NCBI GenBank assembly: GCA_021806765.1
Contig: JAJZQR010000237.1
Span: 1-8,295, forward strand
Length of the DNA stretch: 8,295 nucleotides
DNA from: Chloroflexota bacterium
GTDB taxonomy: Bacteria > Chloroflexota > UBA6077
Direction of reading: 5' to 3'
Shown: one piece after another, positions 1 through 5,661 of the stretch
Numbering within the stretch: the stretch's first letter is position 1
Layout: each line of letters opens with the position of its first letter
Program-made: the position numbers and the translations under genes
Notes under the pieces: generated by a model
Databases searched by the model: none
What the model was told of the DNA's origin: nothing
What the model saw: the letters and a program-made list of their open reading frames with translations, nothing else

Positions 1-8
1 CAGCCCAT

Positions 9-80
9 CGTCATTCCCGCGAAAGCGGGAATCCATTAACCACGCCGGGAGGCTGGATTCCCGCTTCCGCGGGAATGACG
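9..80. repeat. Inverted pair of 27-bp palindromic intergenic repeats
   Basis: Bases 9-35 and 54-80 are reverse complements over 27 bp with one mismatch. Each arm is itself a palindrome: ATTCCCGC-GAAA-GCGGGAAT at 13-32 and ATTCCCGC-TTCC-GCGGGAAT at 57-76, both with perfect 8-bp stems and 4-base loops. The 18-bp centre (36-53) is unrelated. The element can therefore form two small hairpins or one long cruciform or stem. The core resembles the short ATTCCC...GGGAAT dispersed repeats known in several bacteria (for example the dRS3-type repeats of Neisseria). That it is dispersed in this genome is inference, since only one pair is visible. It carries no coding frame. Confidence 0.85.
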
Positions 81-177
81 GTTTCCAGGCAGCCGTCCCC
101 AAGTTGCTGGCACATCCCTTCACTCTTATCAAGCCCGCTTCCCCTTATGGTGCAATCTCAGCTGTGATCTTCTTGTA

Positions 178-207
178 TTGACATACTGCTAAATATGGTA
201 GTAGGGT
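178..207 (+). promoter_or_regulatory. Candidate sigma-70-type promoter of the subtilase gene
   Basis: A perfect TTGACA (-35) lies at 178-183. An 18-base spacer leads to TAGGGT at 202-207, which keeps only the TA...T positions of a -10 box. The stretch 176-220 is markedly more AT-rich than its surroundings and sits about 50 bases before the ATG. The -35 is strong and the -10 is weak, so the exact -10 is uncertain. The spacer contains TACTGC at 184-189 facing GTAGTA at 198-203, and GTAGTA recurs at 211-216, so a repressor site overlapping the promoter is possible. Confidence 0.45.
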
Positions 208-256
208 AAAGTAGTAGATACTGTGGCCGGTCTATTCCTGAGAAAGGGGTCCAGTA

Positions 257-1462
257 ATGTCGAAGCGTATCAGGTTGATGATCCCACTGCTGGTTGCATT
301 GTTCCTGCTGGCCACGGCGGCCGCGAACGCTGAGTCGACCAGTAGAAAGATAGTTGTCTTTCGCGCCGGCGTCGACGCTGCTGCCCAACGGGGAGCGATA
401 CAGGGGGTTGGGGGCAACTCCATTAAGTCGCTGCGGCTGGTCAACGCAACCGTAGCTAACCTCGCTCCCGCGGCCGCGGCTGCCCTGGCTCGCCGCGCCG
501 GCGTGGTGCGAGTCGAGGATGACGCGCTCGCGCACGCCATCGCCCCCGCTGCCCCCGCCACCGCGGTGCCCGATGTGAAGCCGGACCGCGCAAACGGCGG
601 CAAGCCGAAGCCGACTCCGACCCCCGCGCCGCAGGTAACACCCTGGGGCATCACCCGCATCCATGCCGATGAAGCGTGGGGCACCTCGACAGGGACGGGG
701 GTGAAAGTCGCCGTCATAGACACCGGCATCAGCACATCGCACCCCGACCTGGTGGTCGCGGGTGGGGTGAACGAAGTGAACCCCGCAAAAAGCTTCAATG
801 ACGACAATGGGCACGGAAGCCACGTGGCCGGGATCATCGCGGCTAAGGACAACTCGCTGGGAGTCGTGGGCGTGGCGCCCGATGCCAGCCTCTACGCGGT
901 CAAGGTGCTGGACAGAAACGGTAGCGGCTGGGTCTCCGATATCATCGCCGGTCTCGATTGGAGCGTAGCCAACGGCATGCAGGTAGCGAACATGAGCCTT
1001 GGAACCAGCTCCGACGTGACGTCGTTCCACGAGGCGATTATCAGTGCCTACGCCGCAGGTCTAACCATCGTCGCGGCCGCAGGGAACAGCGGACCGGCCT
1101 CGAACAGCGTGGAATACCCTGCCAAGTATTCGGAGGTGCTGGCTATCTCGGCCATCGACAGCAGCAACAGCATCGCGTCCTGGTCCAGCAACGGGCCGGA
1201 GGTGGACCTGGCCGCACCCGGTGTGAGCATATACTCCACCTACAAGGGATCGGGGTACACCACGCTGAGCGGGACCTCCATGGCGGCGCCGCACGTCACC
1301 GGCACCGTTGCGCTCCGACTCCAGATCGACACCGACAAGTCGCCGTCCCACATCGCGTCCATATTGAAAGATAACGCCACCTGGATACAGAAACCGAACC
1401 TCTCGTCCGGTCAGCAGGGAGCGGGCATGGTCGACGCATACAAGGTCGTGACGGCCAACTAG
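257..1462 (+). CDS. Secreted subtilisin-like serine protease (peptidase family S8)
   Basis: This 401-aa endopeptidase is predicted to be exported and to cleave proteins outside the cell. Residues 1-25 form a signal peptide: a KRIR n-region, a hydrophobic core at about 8-23, and an ANA cleavage motif before E26. Residues about 30-93 look like an inhibitor_I9 propeptide, which acts as chaperone and inhibitor in this family. A Pro/Lys/Thr linker (about 116-126) leads into the catalytic domain (about 130-400). The triad is visible: D155 in VAVIDTG, H186 in NGHGSH and S341 in GTSMAAPH, with the oxyanion Asn N277 in AAAGNSG. All key residues are intact, and the length suits a compact prepro-subtilase without extra C-terminal domains or a membrane anchor. 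The ATG is supported by AAAGGGG at 243-249, seven bases upstream, and by the signal peptide starting there. The gene is monocistronic and convergent with the downstream kinase. Substrate specificity cannot be read from the sequence. Confidence 0.96.
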   Translation: MSKRIRLMIPLLVALFLLATAAANAESTSRKIVVFRAGVDAAAQRGAIQGVGGNSIKSLRLVNATVANLAPAAAAALARRAGVVRVEDDALAHAIAPAAPATAVPDVKPDRANGGKPKPTPTPAPQVTPWGITRIHADEAWGTSTGTGVKVAVIDTGISTSHPDLVVAGGVNEVNPAKSFNDDNGHGSHVAGIIAAKDNSLGVVGVAPDASLYAVKVLDRNGSGWVSDIIAGLDWSVANGMQVANMSLGTSSDVTSFHEAIISAYAAGLTIVAAAGNSGPASNSVEYPAKYSEVLAISAIDSSNSIASWSSNGPEVDLAAPGVSIYSTYKGSGYTTLSGTSMAAPHVTGTVALRLQIDTDKSPSHIASILKDNATWIQKPNLSSGQQGAGMVDAYKVVTAN

Positions 1463-1488
1463 CGGCTCCGGGGAACCAAACAACCGGC

Positions 1489-1533
1489 CGCCCCGGTCCC
1501 GCGCGAGACGCGGGACCGGGGCGCGCGTGTTTT
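1489..1533. terminator. Strong intrinsic terminator, probably bidirectional
   Basis: A perfect 15-bp GC-rich stem (1489-1503 with 1509-1523) and a CGAGA loop lie 27 bases after the protease stop. TGTTTT follows at 1528-1533, giving a short interrupted U tract for + transcripts. On the other strand the hairpin is followed by a T-rich run (complement of the A-rich 1474-1485), so it may also end the convergent kinase transcript, whose stop codon is about 50 bases away. The U tract is not ideal in either direction. Confidence 0.75.
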
Positions 1534-1575
1534 CGAGCCTCATCCAGACTGGGGGCAAGAGAAGAAAGAAGGAAG

Positions 1576-3828
1576 TCATCCGTTCGCTATCGGAAGGGTG
1601 AAGACAAAGGTTGAGCCCTTGCCGACTTCGCTCTCCACCCAGATCTTCCCACCGTGAGCCTCCACAAGCATCCTGGTGATGTACAGACCCAGCCCCAAGC
1701 CCTCGCGCCGCTCTCGCGCCCGCAGAGTCCTGTGGAAGCGCTGGAACAGCAGCGGCAGGTCCACCGCGGGGATACCCATCCCCCGATCCGAGACCGAGGT
1801 GGCCACTGCTCCCTCCTGAAGGGTCAAGCTCACTGTGACCTCAGTGTCCGAGTCCGAATACTTCAGCGCGTTGCTGATCAGGTTCACCAGTATCCGCTCC
1901 AGACGATCCGGGTCGGCCAGAACCAGAGGCAGCTCATCGGGCGCCTCCACCACGATCCGCTGGGCATCCAGCACCCCCGTCAGCTCATCCTTGAAGTCCG
2001 CGACAAACGAGCGCATGTCCAGGTGGACTCGGTTCAGGTTCAACTGGCCGGACTCCAGCCTTGCCGAGTCCACCAGGTCCTGGATCATCACGTTCATCCG
2101 CCTGGCACTCGTCACGATAGCCTCGACGCTGCCCAACCCCCGACCGGCCACGCCCGCCTTCTCCAGGACCCGTCCCAGCATCTGGGCATGGCCCTGGATA
2201 GCTGTCAGGGGGCTTCGAAGATCGTGGGAGATCATCCGGACGTAATCCTCTTGCTGCACCTGCAGGTCGTGGAACGGGGTGATATCGGTGAAGACGTTTA
2301 CGGCCCCCAGTAGCCTTCCGTCCGAGGAGAACAGGGGAGCAGCGCTGGCGGAGACCCAGAAGGTCTCTCCCGAGCGGGGATGAAGAACCATGACGAAACC
2401 TTTCACCGTCTCCCCACCGAGCGCTCGAATCACGGGGCTATCCTCTGCCGAGAGGGGTTTGCCCTCATCCGTCTCTATCCGCAGCAGCCTAATCCGCTCG
2501 GCGGCAGGTAGCTTCCGCTCCTCTGGCGAGTAGTCCATCATCCTCTCGGCAGAGCGGTTCATCCGAAGGATCTCCCCCGCCGGGTTGTAGATCAGCACTC
2601 CCTCCACCATCGATGCGATGGTGGTATCCAGCTCCGCCACTCGGGTTCGTAACTCCTCGGCCAACTCCCCTGCCTGCTTCCGGTGAAGCTGTATCTCCTC
2701 GGCCATCTGGTTGAAGGCTCCTGCCAGGTCCCTCAGTTCGGTCGGCCTGGCGATCTCCATCCGGCGGTTCAGTTCGCCACCCCCAAGGGCCACGGCATGT
2801 TGTCTCAACCGCCTGATCGGGGCGGCGATGCCGTGAGCGTGGAGCAGAAACAGCGTGAGGGACAGGCAGGCAACCAGGAGGAACAGTCCACCCTCCCAGA
2901 CGACTCCACTAAAGACAGGGGCCATCGCCTCGTCGGATGGTCTGCTGGCCCCCGCTACCCACCCGATAGATCGCACAGGCGCCGCCCCGACCATCCGCTC
3001 CCCTGGCTCCAGCACGGTGCTGAGGGTTCCAGAGGCCTCCTGACCGGCCAGGGCATTGCGGACGAAGGGTTGAGCCGGCGGGAGTTGGCGATCCTCCCAG
3101 GAGAGCTTCACCTCGGGCCTGCGGTAGACGAGAAGACCTTTACTGTCGAAGATGGTGATGGCCCTCCCCCCCGACCCCTCCATGGGGAGTTCCATCGTCC
3201 CCAGGCGGGTCGGGTCCACCTCCGCCACCACCATGCCCAGCAGGGTGCCGTTCCCGTCGCGGATCCCCCGGGCGATGATGAAGACCGGTTCACCGGTCGG
3301 GGGCTGGAAAAGATCGCTCACCACCCACTCTCGCCCCTGGATGATCCCCTGGAGGTACCGTTGACCGCTGCTCGGCGTTCCCACCGCCCTCGATCGGTTC
3401 GAGACCACCACCGCTCCCTGGGGGTCCAGCCAGCTAAACTCCAGGATGGAAGGATACTGGCTGGCAGCGGAGTCGAAAACCGTGGCAGCCTGGCGGGACG
3501 GATCCGGCTGAGCGGAGGTGATGGACACGCCTATGGTCAACTCCTGGCGGAGCACGTCCTGCACGTAAGCCTGGAAGGTTGCGGCCACCGCTCTGGCCAA
3601 CTCCAGATTGGAGCGGAGTTCCTCATTTCGGCGGGTTTCCAGCCTCTCCTGGTAGACACTGACTTGAAGCAGCGCCAGCGGCACGAGCACGACGGCCAGG
3701 GAGGTGAGGAGTACGCCTCGGACGGTTTGGGGAAAGAGCAGATGGAAGCGAGATCGAAACTTCAACAGGACGTTGCGGCCAGACTGAGGAAGCGACGCAT
3801 CGTGTTGGCGAGGGTGGCTTTCGCTCAT
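1576..3828 (-). CDS. Membrane sensor histidine kinase (dCache-HAMP-PAS-HisKA-HATPase)
   Basis: This 750-aa protein autophosphorylates on histidine in response to a signal and passes the phosphate to a response regulator. Transmembrane segments lie at about 37-58 and 310-331. Between them is a roughly 250-residue extracytoplasmic region of dCache_1 type, which binds small ligands in this family; the ligand here is unknown. HAMP spans about 332-385 and is followed by a short coiled coil and a PAS domain (about 398-518). The dimerization helix has the H-box ISHDLRSP with phospho-acceptor H535. The ATPase domain shows an N-box (N649, N653), G1 DRGMG (681-685), F-box LFQRF (694-698) and G2 GLGLG (710-714). 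All catalytic boxes are intact and there is no receiver domain. The ATG at 3826-3828 is preceded by AGGAGA six bases upstream, and TM1 follows at a normal distance. No response regulator is adjacent, so it is an orphan kinase within this window. Confidence 0.96.
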   Translation of the reverse strand: MSESHPRQHDASLPQSGRNVLLKFRSRFHLLFPQTVRGVLLTSLAVVLVPLALLQVSVYQERLETRRNEELRSNLELARAVAATFQAYVQDVLRQELTIGVSITSAQPDPSRQAATVFDSAASQYPSILEFSWLDPQGAVVVSNRSRAVGTPSSGQRYLQGIIQGREWVVSDLFQPPTGEPVFIIARGIRDGNGTLLGMVVAEVDPTRLGTMELPMEGSGGRAITIFDSKGLLVYRRPEVKLSWEDRQLPPAQPFVRNALAGQEASGTLSTVLEPGERMVGAAPVRSIGWVAGASRPSDEAMAPVFSGVVWEGGLFLLVACLSLTLFLLHAHGIAAPIRRLRQHAVALGGGELNRRMEIARPTELRDLAGAFNQMAEEIQLHRKQAGELAEELRTRVAELDTTIASMVEGVLIYNPAGEILRMNRSAERMMDYSPEERKLPAAERIRLLRIETDEGKPLSAEDSPVIRALGGETVKGFVMVLHPRSGETFWVSASAAPLFSSDGRLLGAVNVFTDITPFHDLQVQQEDYVRMISHDLRSPLTAIQGHAQMLGRVLEKAGVAGRGLGSVEAIVTSARRMNVMIQDLVDSARLESGQLNLNRVHLDMRSFVADFKDELTGVLDAQRIVVEAPDELPLVLADPDRLERILVNLISNALKYSDSDTEVTVSLTLQEGAVATSVSDRGMGIPAVDLPLLFQRFHRTLRARERREGLGLGLYITRMLVEAHGGKIWVESEVGKGSTFVFTLPIANG

Positions 3829-3840
3829 GAGGCGTCTCCT

Positions 3841-3862
3841 CGCGAGCCCCGGGCGGCTCGCG
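3841..3862 (-). promoter_or_regulatory. 5'-UTR hairpin before the kinase start
   Basis: CGCGAGCC (3841-3848) and GGCTCGCG (3855-3862) form a perfect 8-bp stem with a 6-base loop. It lies in the leader between the predicted transcription start (about 3887) and the Shine-Dalgarno sequence AGGAGA (3835-3840). The stem directly abuts the ribosome-binding site without covering it. It could influence mRNA stability or translation. No U tract follows, so it is not a terminator. A regulatory role is inference. Confidence 0.5.
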
Positions 3863-3893
3863 ACGGCATGGAATGGGGTAGATGACAGTAGAC

Positions 3894-3922
3894 ATTATAT
3901 CCCCGTTCAGAGCCTCCGACAA
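3894..3922 (-). promoter_or_regulatory. Sigma-70-type promoter of the histidine kinase
   Basis: Read on the minus strand, TTGTCG (3922-3917, four of six matches to TTGACA) is followed by a 17-base spacer and a perfect TATAAT (3899-3894). Transcription would begin near 3887, giving a leader of about 60 bases before the kinase ATG. Spacing, orientation and match quality make this the best promoter in the window. Confidence 0.75.
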
Positions 3923-4010
3923 CGGCTCACAGAGGTGATTCGCCGGTGGGATCGACGGGAAGACAGCTACTCCAAAGGTCAGCACAATAGAGATAACGAA
4001 AATTAGATGA

Positions 4011-4145
4011 CGAGGAAGAGTCGGATTCCAGTTCTGGGGCAACATCCGGGGCCTGTTCCAGCTCCTGGCCTTCGTGGCGAATCTCTGGTCGCTGGTGGCT
4101 ATTGCGAAGCCCCCGGTGCGGCCAGATACTCCCACCACCCCATAA
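4011..4145 (+). pseudogene. Possible remnant or unusually started small membrane-protein frame
   Basis: The open frame runs from after the TGA at 4008-4010 to the TAA at 4143-4145, 44 codons with no ATG, GTG or TTG near its beginning. From 4026 onward about 85% of codons end in G or C, as in the real genes here. The peptide looks like a membrane-protein C-terminus: FQFWGN and IRGL, then a hydrophobic helix (residues about 15-32, LFQLLAFVANLWSLVAIA), then KPP and a Pro/Thr tail. An ATG at 4007 lies in another frame and would encode MTRKSR, so a single indel could join a plausible start to this frame. The GC3 signal is shared with an antisense frame whose wobble positions coincide, so it does not prove the strand. 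I recognise no family. It could be a decayed gene, a small protein with a non-standard start, or chance. Confidence 0.25.
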
Positions 4146-4239
4146 GCTGTGGACCATCGGCAGTCGTTGGTCCAGGCAACTGAAGGCTGGGTTCGGCGCA
4201 GGGACACTGTTACGGGGGGACACTAAGAAGGAGGATACT

Positions 4240-4254
4240 GGCCAGCGTTTGGCC
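4240..4254 (-). terminator. Weak hairpin downstream of tRNA-Leu
   Basis: GGCCA (4240-4244) pairs with TGGCC (4250-4254) around a 5-base loop, 22 bases beyond the tRNA 3' end. On the minus strand the hairpin is followed by a pyrimidine-rich but interrupted tract (complement of 4217-4239), not a clean U run. It is the only candidate terminator for the tRNA transcript and is weak. Confidence 0.25.
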
Positions 4255-4276
4255 GACCGCCGCTCATTACTGACGG

Positions 4277-4360
4277 TGCCGAGGAGGGGACTCGAACCCC
4301 TACTCCCTTGCGGGAAGCGGATTTTAAGTCCGCCGCGTCTGCCGATTTCGCCACCCCGGC
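4277..4360 (-). tRNA. tRNA-Leu, anticodon UAA
   Basis: On the minus strand the 84 bases fold as a class II tRNA. The acceptor stem is GCCGGGG/CCTCGGC with one G-U pair, followed by discriminator A (4277). The anticodon stem is GCGGA/TCCGC, with loop CTTAAAA at 4328-4322 and anticodon TAA at 4326-4324, reading UUA and, by wobble, UUG leucine codons. The long variable arm CCC-GCAA-GGG and the T arm AGGGG-TTCGAGT-CCCCT are clear. The A73 discriminator and long variable arm both fit leucine. The genome does not encode the 3' CCA (ACCG follows), so CCA must be added by nucleotidyltransferase. No other tRNA is adjacent. Confidence 0.96.
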
Positions 4361-4383
4361 CAGAAACAGGACTATCCCCTCGA

Positions 4384-4412
4384 ATTTTATCATAGGATAC
4401 CGGCCACTCCAA
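4384..4412 (-). promoter_or_regulatory. Promoter of tRNA-Leu
   Basis: Read on the minus strand, TTGGAG (4412-4407) is followed by a 17-base spacer and TAAAAT (4389-4384, five of six matches to TATAAT). Transcription would start near 4377, about 17 bases before the tRNA 5' end. The -10 is good and the -35 only partial. AT content rises locally in an otherwise GC-rich region. Confidence 0.55.
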
Positions 4413-4474
4413 TCGGCCTTCTTCGGCAGGGTGCTGCGCAAGATTCCGGGAGAGCGGGCCGGGAGCCTCAGATC

Positions 4475-4504
4475 GTGTAGGGGCCGGCGGCTCTGCCGGC
4501 CCTC
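4475..4504 (+). repeat. GTGTAG-hairpin repeat, copy A
   Basis: GTGTAG (4475-4480) is followed by an 8-bp perfect stem, GGGCCGGC (4481-4488) with GCCGGCCC (4495-4502), and a 6-base loop GGCTCT. Copy B at 4539-4569 has the same architecture in opposite orientation. No U tract follows, so it does not look like an intrinsic terminator. It resembles a REP-like dispersed element; that it is dispersed in the genome is inference. Confidence 0.6.
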
Positions 4505-4538
4505 GGGCCACGTCTGGTGATGCCGCTGTCCGAGGTAC

Positions 4539-4569
4539 CAGGGCGGGCACAGCGGCCCGCCCCTACACC
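4539..4569 (-). repeat. GTGTAG-hairpin repeat, copy B (opposite orientation)
   Basis: Read on the minus strand, GGTGTAG is followed by GGGCGGGC, loop CGCTGT and GCCCGCCC (plus-strand arms 4541-4548 and 4555-4562). Stem length, loop length and the flanking GTGTAG match copy A. The loops fit the pattern nGCTnT. The fifth stem pair is C-G in copy A and G-C here, a compensatory change. The right half of this element is included in the 26-bp direct duplication that starts at 4552. Confidence 0.6.
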
Positions 4570-4608
4570 AATCTAGCGCTCGGCGGCCCGCCCCTACACC
4601 AATCTAGC
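4552..4608. repeat. 26-bp tandem direct duplication
   Basis: Bases 4552-4577 and 4583-4608 are identical over 26 bp, with a 31-bp period and five intervening bases (GCTCG). Each copy runs from GCGGCCCGCCCC through CTACACC to AATCTAGC. The duplicated unit includes the distal stem arm and flank of hairpin copy B, so the second copy lacks its pairing partner. Two copies only: this is not a CRISPR array. Confidence 0.85.
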
Positions 4609-4730
4609 CATCGCCCGCTCTCCTTGCCTGTGACTGCCCGGAAATCTGCGCCGCACCCTCTTCTTCGATGTCTCGTGCCCTCCCTTCGGGGCCCTGGCAT
4701 CCTCGCTGCTAAGAACCGGCGGCGGCCGCA

Positions 4731-4759
4731 TTGTAGCCCCCAGGGGACTATGGTATAGT
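4731..4759 (+). promoter_or_regulatory. Candidate promoter of the metallophosphoesterase
   Basis: TTGTAG (4731-4736) and TATAGT (4754-4759, five of six matches to TATAAT) are separated by 17 bases. The predicted start near 4766 leaves only about 18 bases of leader, just enough for the ribosome-binding site at 4770-4775. The -10 is good and the -35 partial. Confidence 0.5.
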
Positions 4760-4769
4760 TGGCCGCCGC

Positions 4770-4787
4770 GGAGGTAGACCGATCTTG
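4770..4787 (+). promoter_or_regulatory. Ribosome-binding site selecting a TTG start
   Basis: GGAGGT at 4770-4775 lies nine bases before TTG at 4785. The conserved phosphoesterase N-terminus (RYGIVADIHAN) begins at the very next codon and the first catalytic Asp is at residue 8. A later start would delete the metal site, so TTG is the start despite being rare. Confidence 0.8.
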
Positions 4788-5513
4788 CGCTACGGTATCG
4801 TCGCCGACATCCACGCCAACCTGGCCGCCTTCGAGGCCGTCCTGACCGACATGGGAAGGGTGGACTCCCTCTGGTGCCTCGGCGATCTGGTCGGTTACGG
4901 CCCCGACCCCAACGAGTGCGTCGAACTGCTACGCCGCCACGACCACCTGTGCGTCATGGGTAATCACGACGTGGCGGCCATCGGGCGCCTGGACACCTCG
5001 AACTTCAACCCCGACGCCGCCTGGGCCGCTCACTGGACAGCCGGGCAGCTTACCGAGCGCTCGCGCCTCTACCTCTCGGCCCTACCCGAGCGGGCCGTCG
5101 CCGAGCCCTTCACCCTGGTCCACGGCAGCCCCCGCTCCCCGATATGGGAGTACATCACCCACGAGGGACGGGCCGAGCCCAACTTCGCGCAGTTCGGGAC
5201 CCAGGGCTGCCTGGTCGGTCACACCCACGTGCCCGCCCTCTACGTCCAAGAGACGGCCGGCGGTCCGGTGCTGGGTAGAGTGCCCGGGCCCGGCGACCAG
5301 GTGGAGGTCTCCCTGCACCGGCTCATCGCCAACCCGGGCGGCGTTGGTCAGCCTCGAGACGGCGATCCCAGGGCCGCCTACGCCATCTACGACACCGACA
5401 CCGGCATCCTGGAATGGCGCCGGGTCGACTACCCCATCCATGTCACCCAGCAGCGGATGCGGGAGTTCGGCCTCCCCCCACGCCTGATCGAGCGGCTCGA
5501 CCAGGGCTGGTAG
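4785..5513 (+). CDS. Calcineurin-like metallophosphoesterase (YfcE/MJ0936-type)
   Basis: This 242-aa soluble protein should be a dinuclear-metal phosphoesterase of the calcineurin-like superfamily (lpxH2/YfcE-like subgroup). The metal-binding motifs appear in order: D8-x-H10 in ADIHAN, GD (G33-D34) in LGDLVGYGPDP, GNH (59-61) in MGNHD, H113 in LVHGSP, and GHTH (145-148). Residues about 183-200 carry the NPGGVGQPRDGDPRAAYA block typical of this subgroup. No signal peptide or membrane segment is seen, so it is probably cytoplasmic. All ligand residues are present and the length is normal for the family. Members hydrolyse phosphodiesters or phosphomonoesters in vitro, but the physiological substrate is often unknown and cannot be given here. 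It begins at a TTG codon with its own promoter, and the 148-base gap before the next gene makes co-transcription possible but not evident. Confidence 0.93.
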   Translation: MRYGIVADIHANLAAFEAVLTDMGRVDSLWCLGDLVGYGPDPNECVELLRRHDHLCVMGNHDVAAIGRLDTSNFNPDAAWAAHWTAGQLTERSRLYLSALPERAVAEPFTLVHGSPRSPIWEYITHEGRAEPNFAQFGTQGCLVGHTHVPALYVQETAGGPVLGRVPGPGDQVEVSLHRLIANPGGVGQPRDGDPRAAYAIYDTDTGILEWRRVDYPIHVTQQRMREFGLPPRLIERLDQGW

Positions 5514-5661
5514 ACCGCCACCGTCGCCCGCGCTGTTGCCCCCTCGCCCCCGCAGCCCCTGCCGGGCTAAAGTCTCTCCCCCAACCTGACGATTAAACAG
5601 ACAGACTGTCTTCTTGGTCACGTTGGCCGGCACGGCCCTGGCCGGATAGAAGGAGCGCAAA
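5514..5661 (+). promoter_or_regulatory. Leader region of the chemotaxis receptor, with a 13-bp palindrome
   Basis: This gap holds a weak hairpin, AGCCC-ctgcc-GGGCT (5554-5568), without a U tract. It also has a perfect 13-base odd palindrome, AGACAG-A-CTGTCT (5599-5611), in a locally AT-richer stretch, and a small hairpin GGCCG-GCA-CGGCC (5625-5637). The ribosome-binding site AAGGAG at 5650-5655 is six bases before the GTG start. I find no convincing sigma-70, sigma-28 or sigma-54 promoter. The palindrome is a reasonable operator candidate because it is short, perfect and centred about 57 bases before the start codon. I see no recognisable riboswitch core. Confidence 0.4.

Larger units (their letters stand above)
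3829..4276. other. Gene-poor spacer between the kinase and the tRNA
   Basis: No confident gene is present in these 448 bases. They hold the kinase leader hairpin and promoter, a relatively AT-rich stretch around 3980-4010, a suspicious coding-like open frame on + at 4011-4145 (listed separately), a GGGACACT direct repeat (4201-4208 and 4217-4224), and a weak hairpin at 4240-4254 beyond the tRNA 3' end. Longer minus-strand open frames here overlap the kinase gene or the tRNA and have no domain-like content. Confidence 0.6.
4361..4784. other. Repeat-bearing intergenic region between tRNA-Leu and the phosphoesterase
   Basis: I see no gene in these 424 bases. They contain the tRNA promoter at the left edge, two opposed GC-rich hairpin repeats (4475-4504 and 4539-4569), a 26-bp direct duplication (4552-4577 and 4583-4608), and the phosphoesterase promoter and ribosome-binding site at the right edge. 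Bases 4610-4725 hold nothing I can identify. The short open frames crossing this region have no recognisable content. Confidence 0.6.

Noticed and set aside
158..1030. 290-aa open frame on - opposite the protease
   Set aside because: It is antisense to a gene with an intact catalytic triad and signal peptide, is rich in Arg/Gly/His as expected for GC-rich shadow frames, and shows no domain-like blocks.
3623..4207. 194-aa open frame on - with a hydrophobic stretch (about 3950-4010)
   Set aside because: It overlaps the start of the histidine kinase in another frame, contains that gene's promoter, and shows no recognisable domain. The hydrophobic run is probably a product of the AT-richer promoter region.
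4201..4224. GGGACACT direct repeat (two copies, 16-bp period)
   Set aside because: It is eight bases long in two copies next to a G run, too short to support an operator or iteron call.
4277..4360. tRNA-Leu as an integration (att) site for a mobile element
   Set aside because: No duplicated tRNA 3' end and no integrase is visible in the window.
4102..4395. 97-aa + frame containing GLEPLLPCGKRILSP
   Set aside because: This is the well-known spurious translation of the antisense strand of a tRNA gene (tRNA-Leu at 4277-4360).
4552..4608. Short direct repeats as a CRISPR array
   Set aside because: There are only two copies, a 5-base spacer between them and no cas genes, so it is a simple duplication.
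5514..5661. Cyclic-di-GMP (GEMM) riboswitch or sigma-28/sigma-54 promoter before the chemoreceptor
   Set aside because: These are common before such genes, but I could not find the conserved GEMM core, a TAAA-N15-GCCGATAA pair, or a TGGCAC-N5-TTGC pair.
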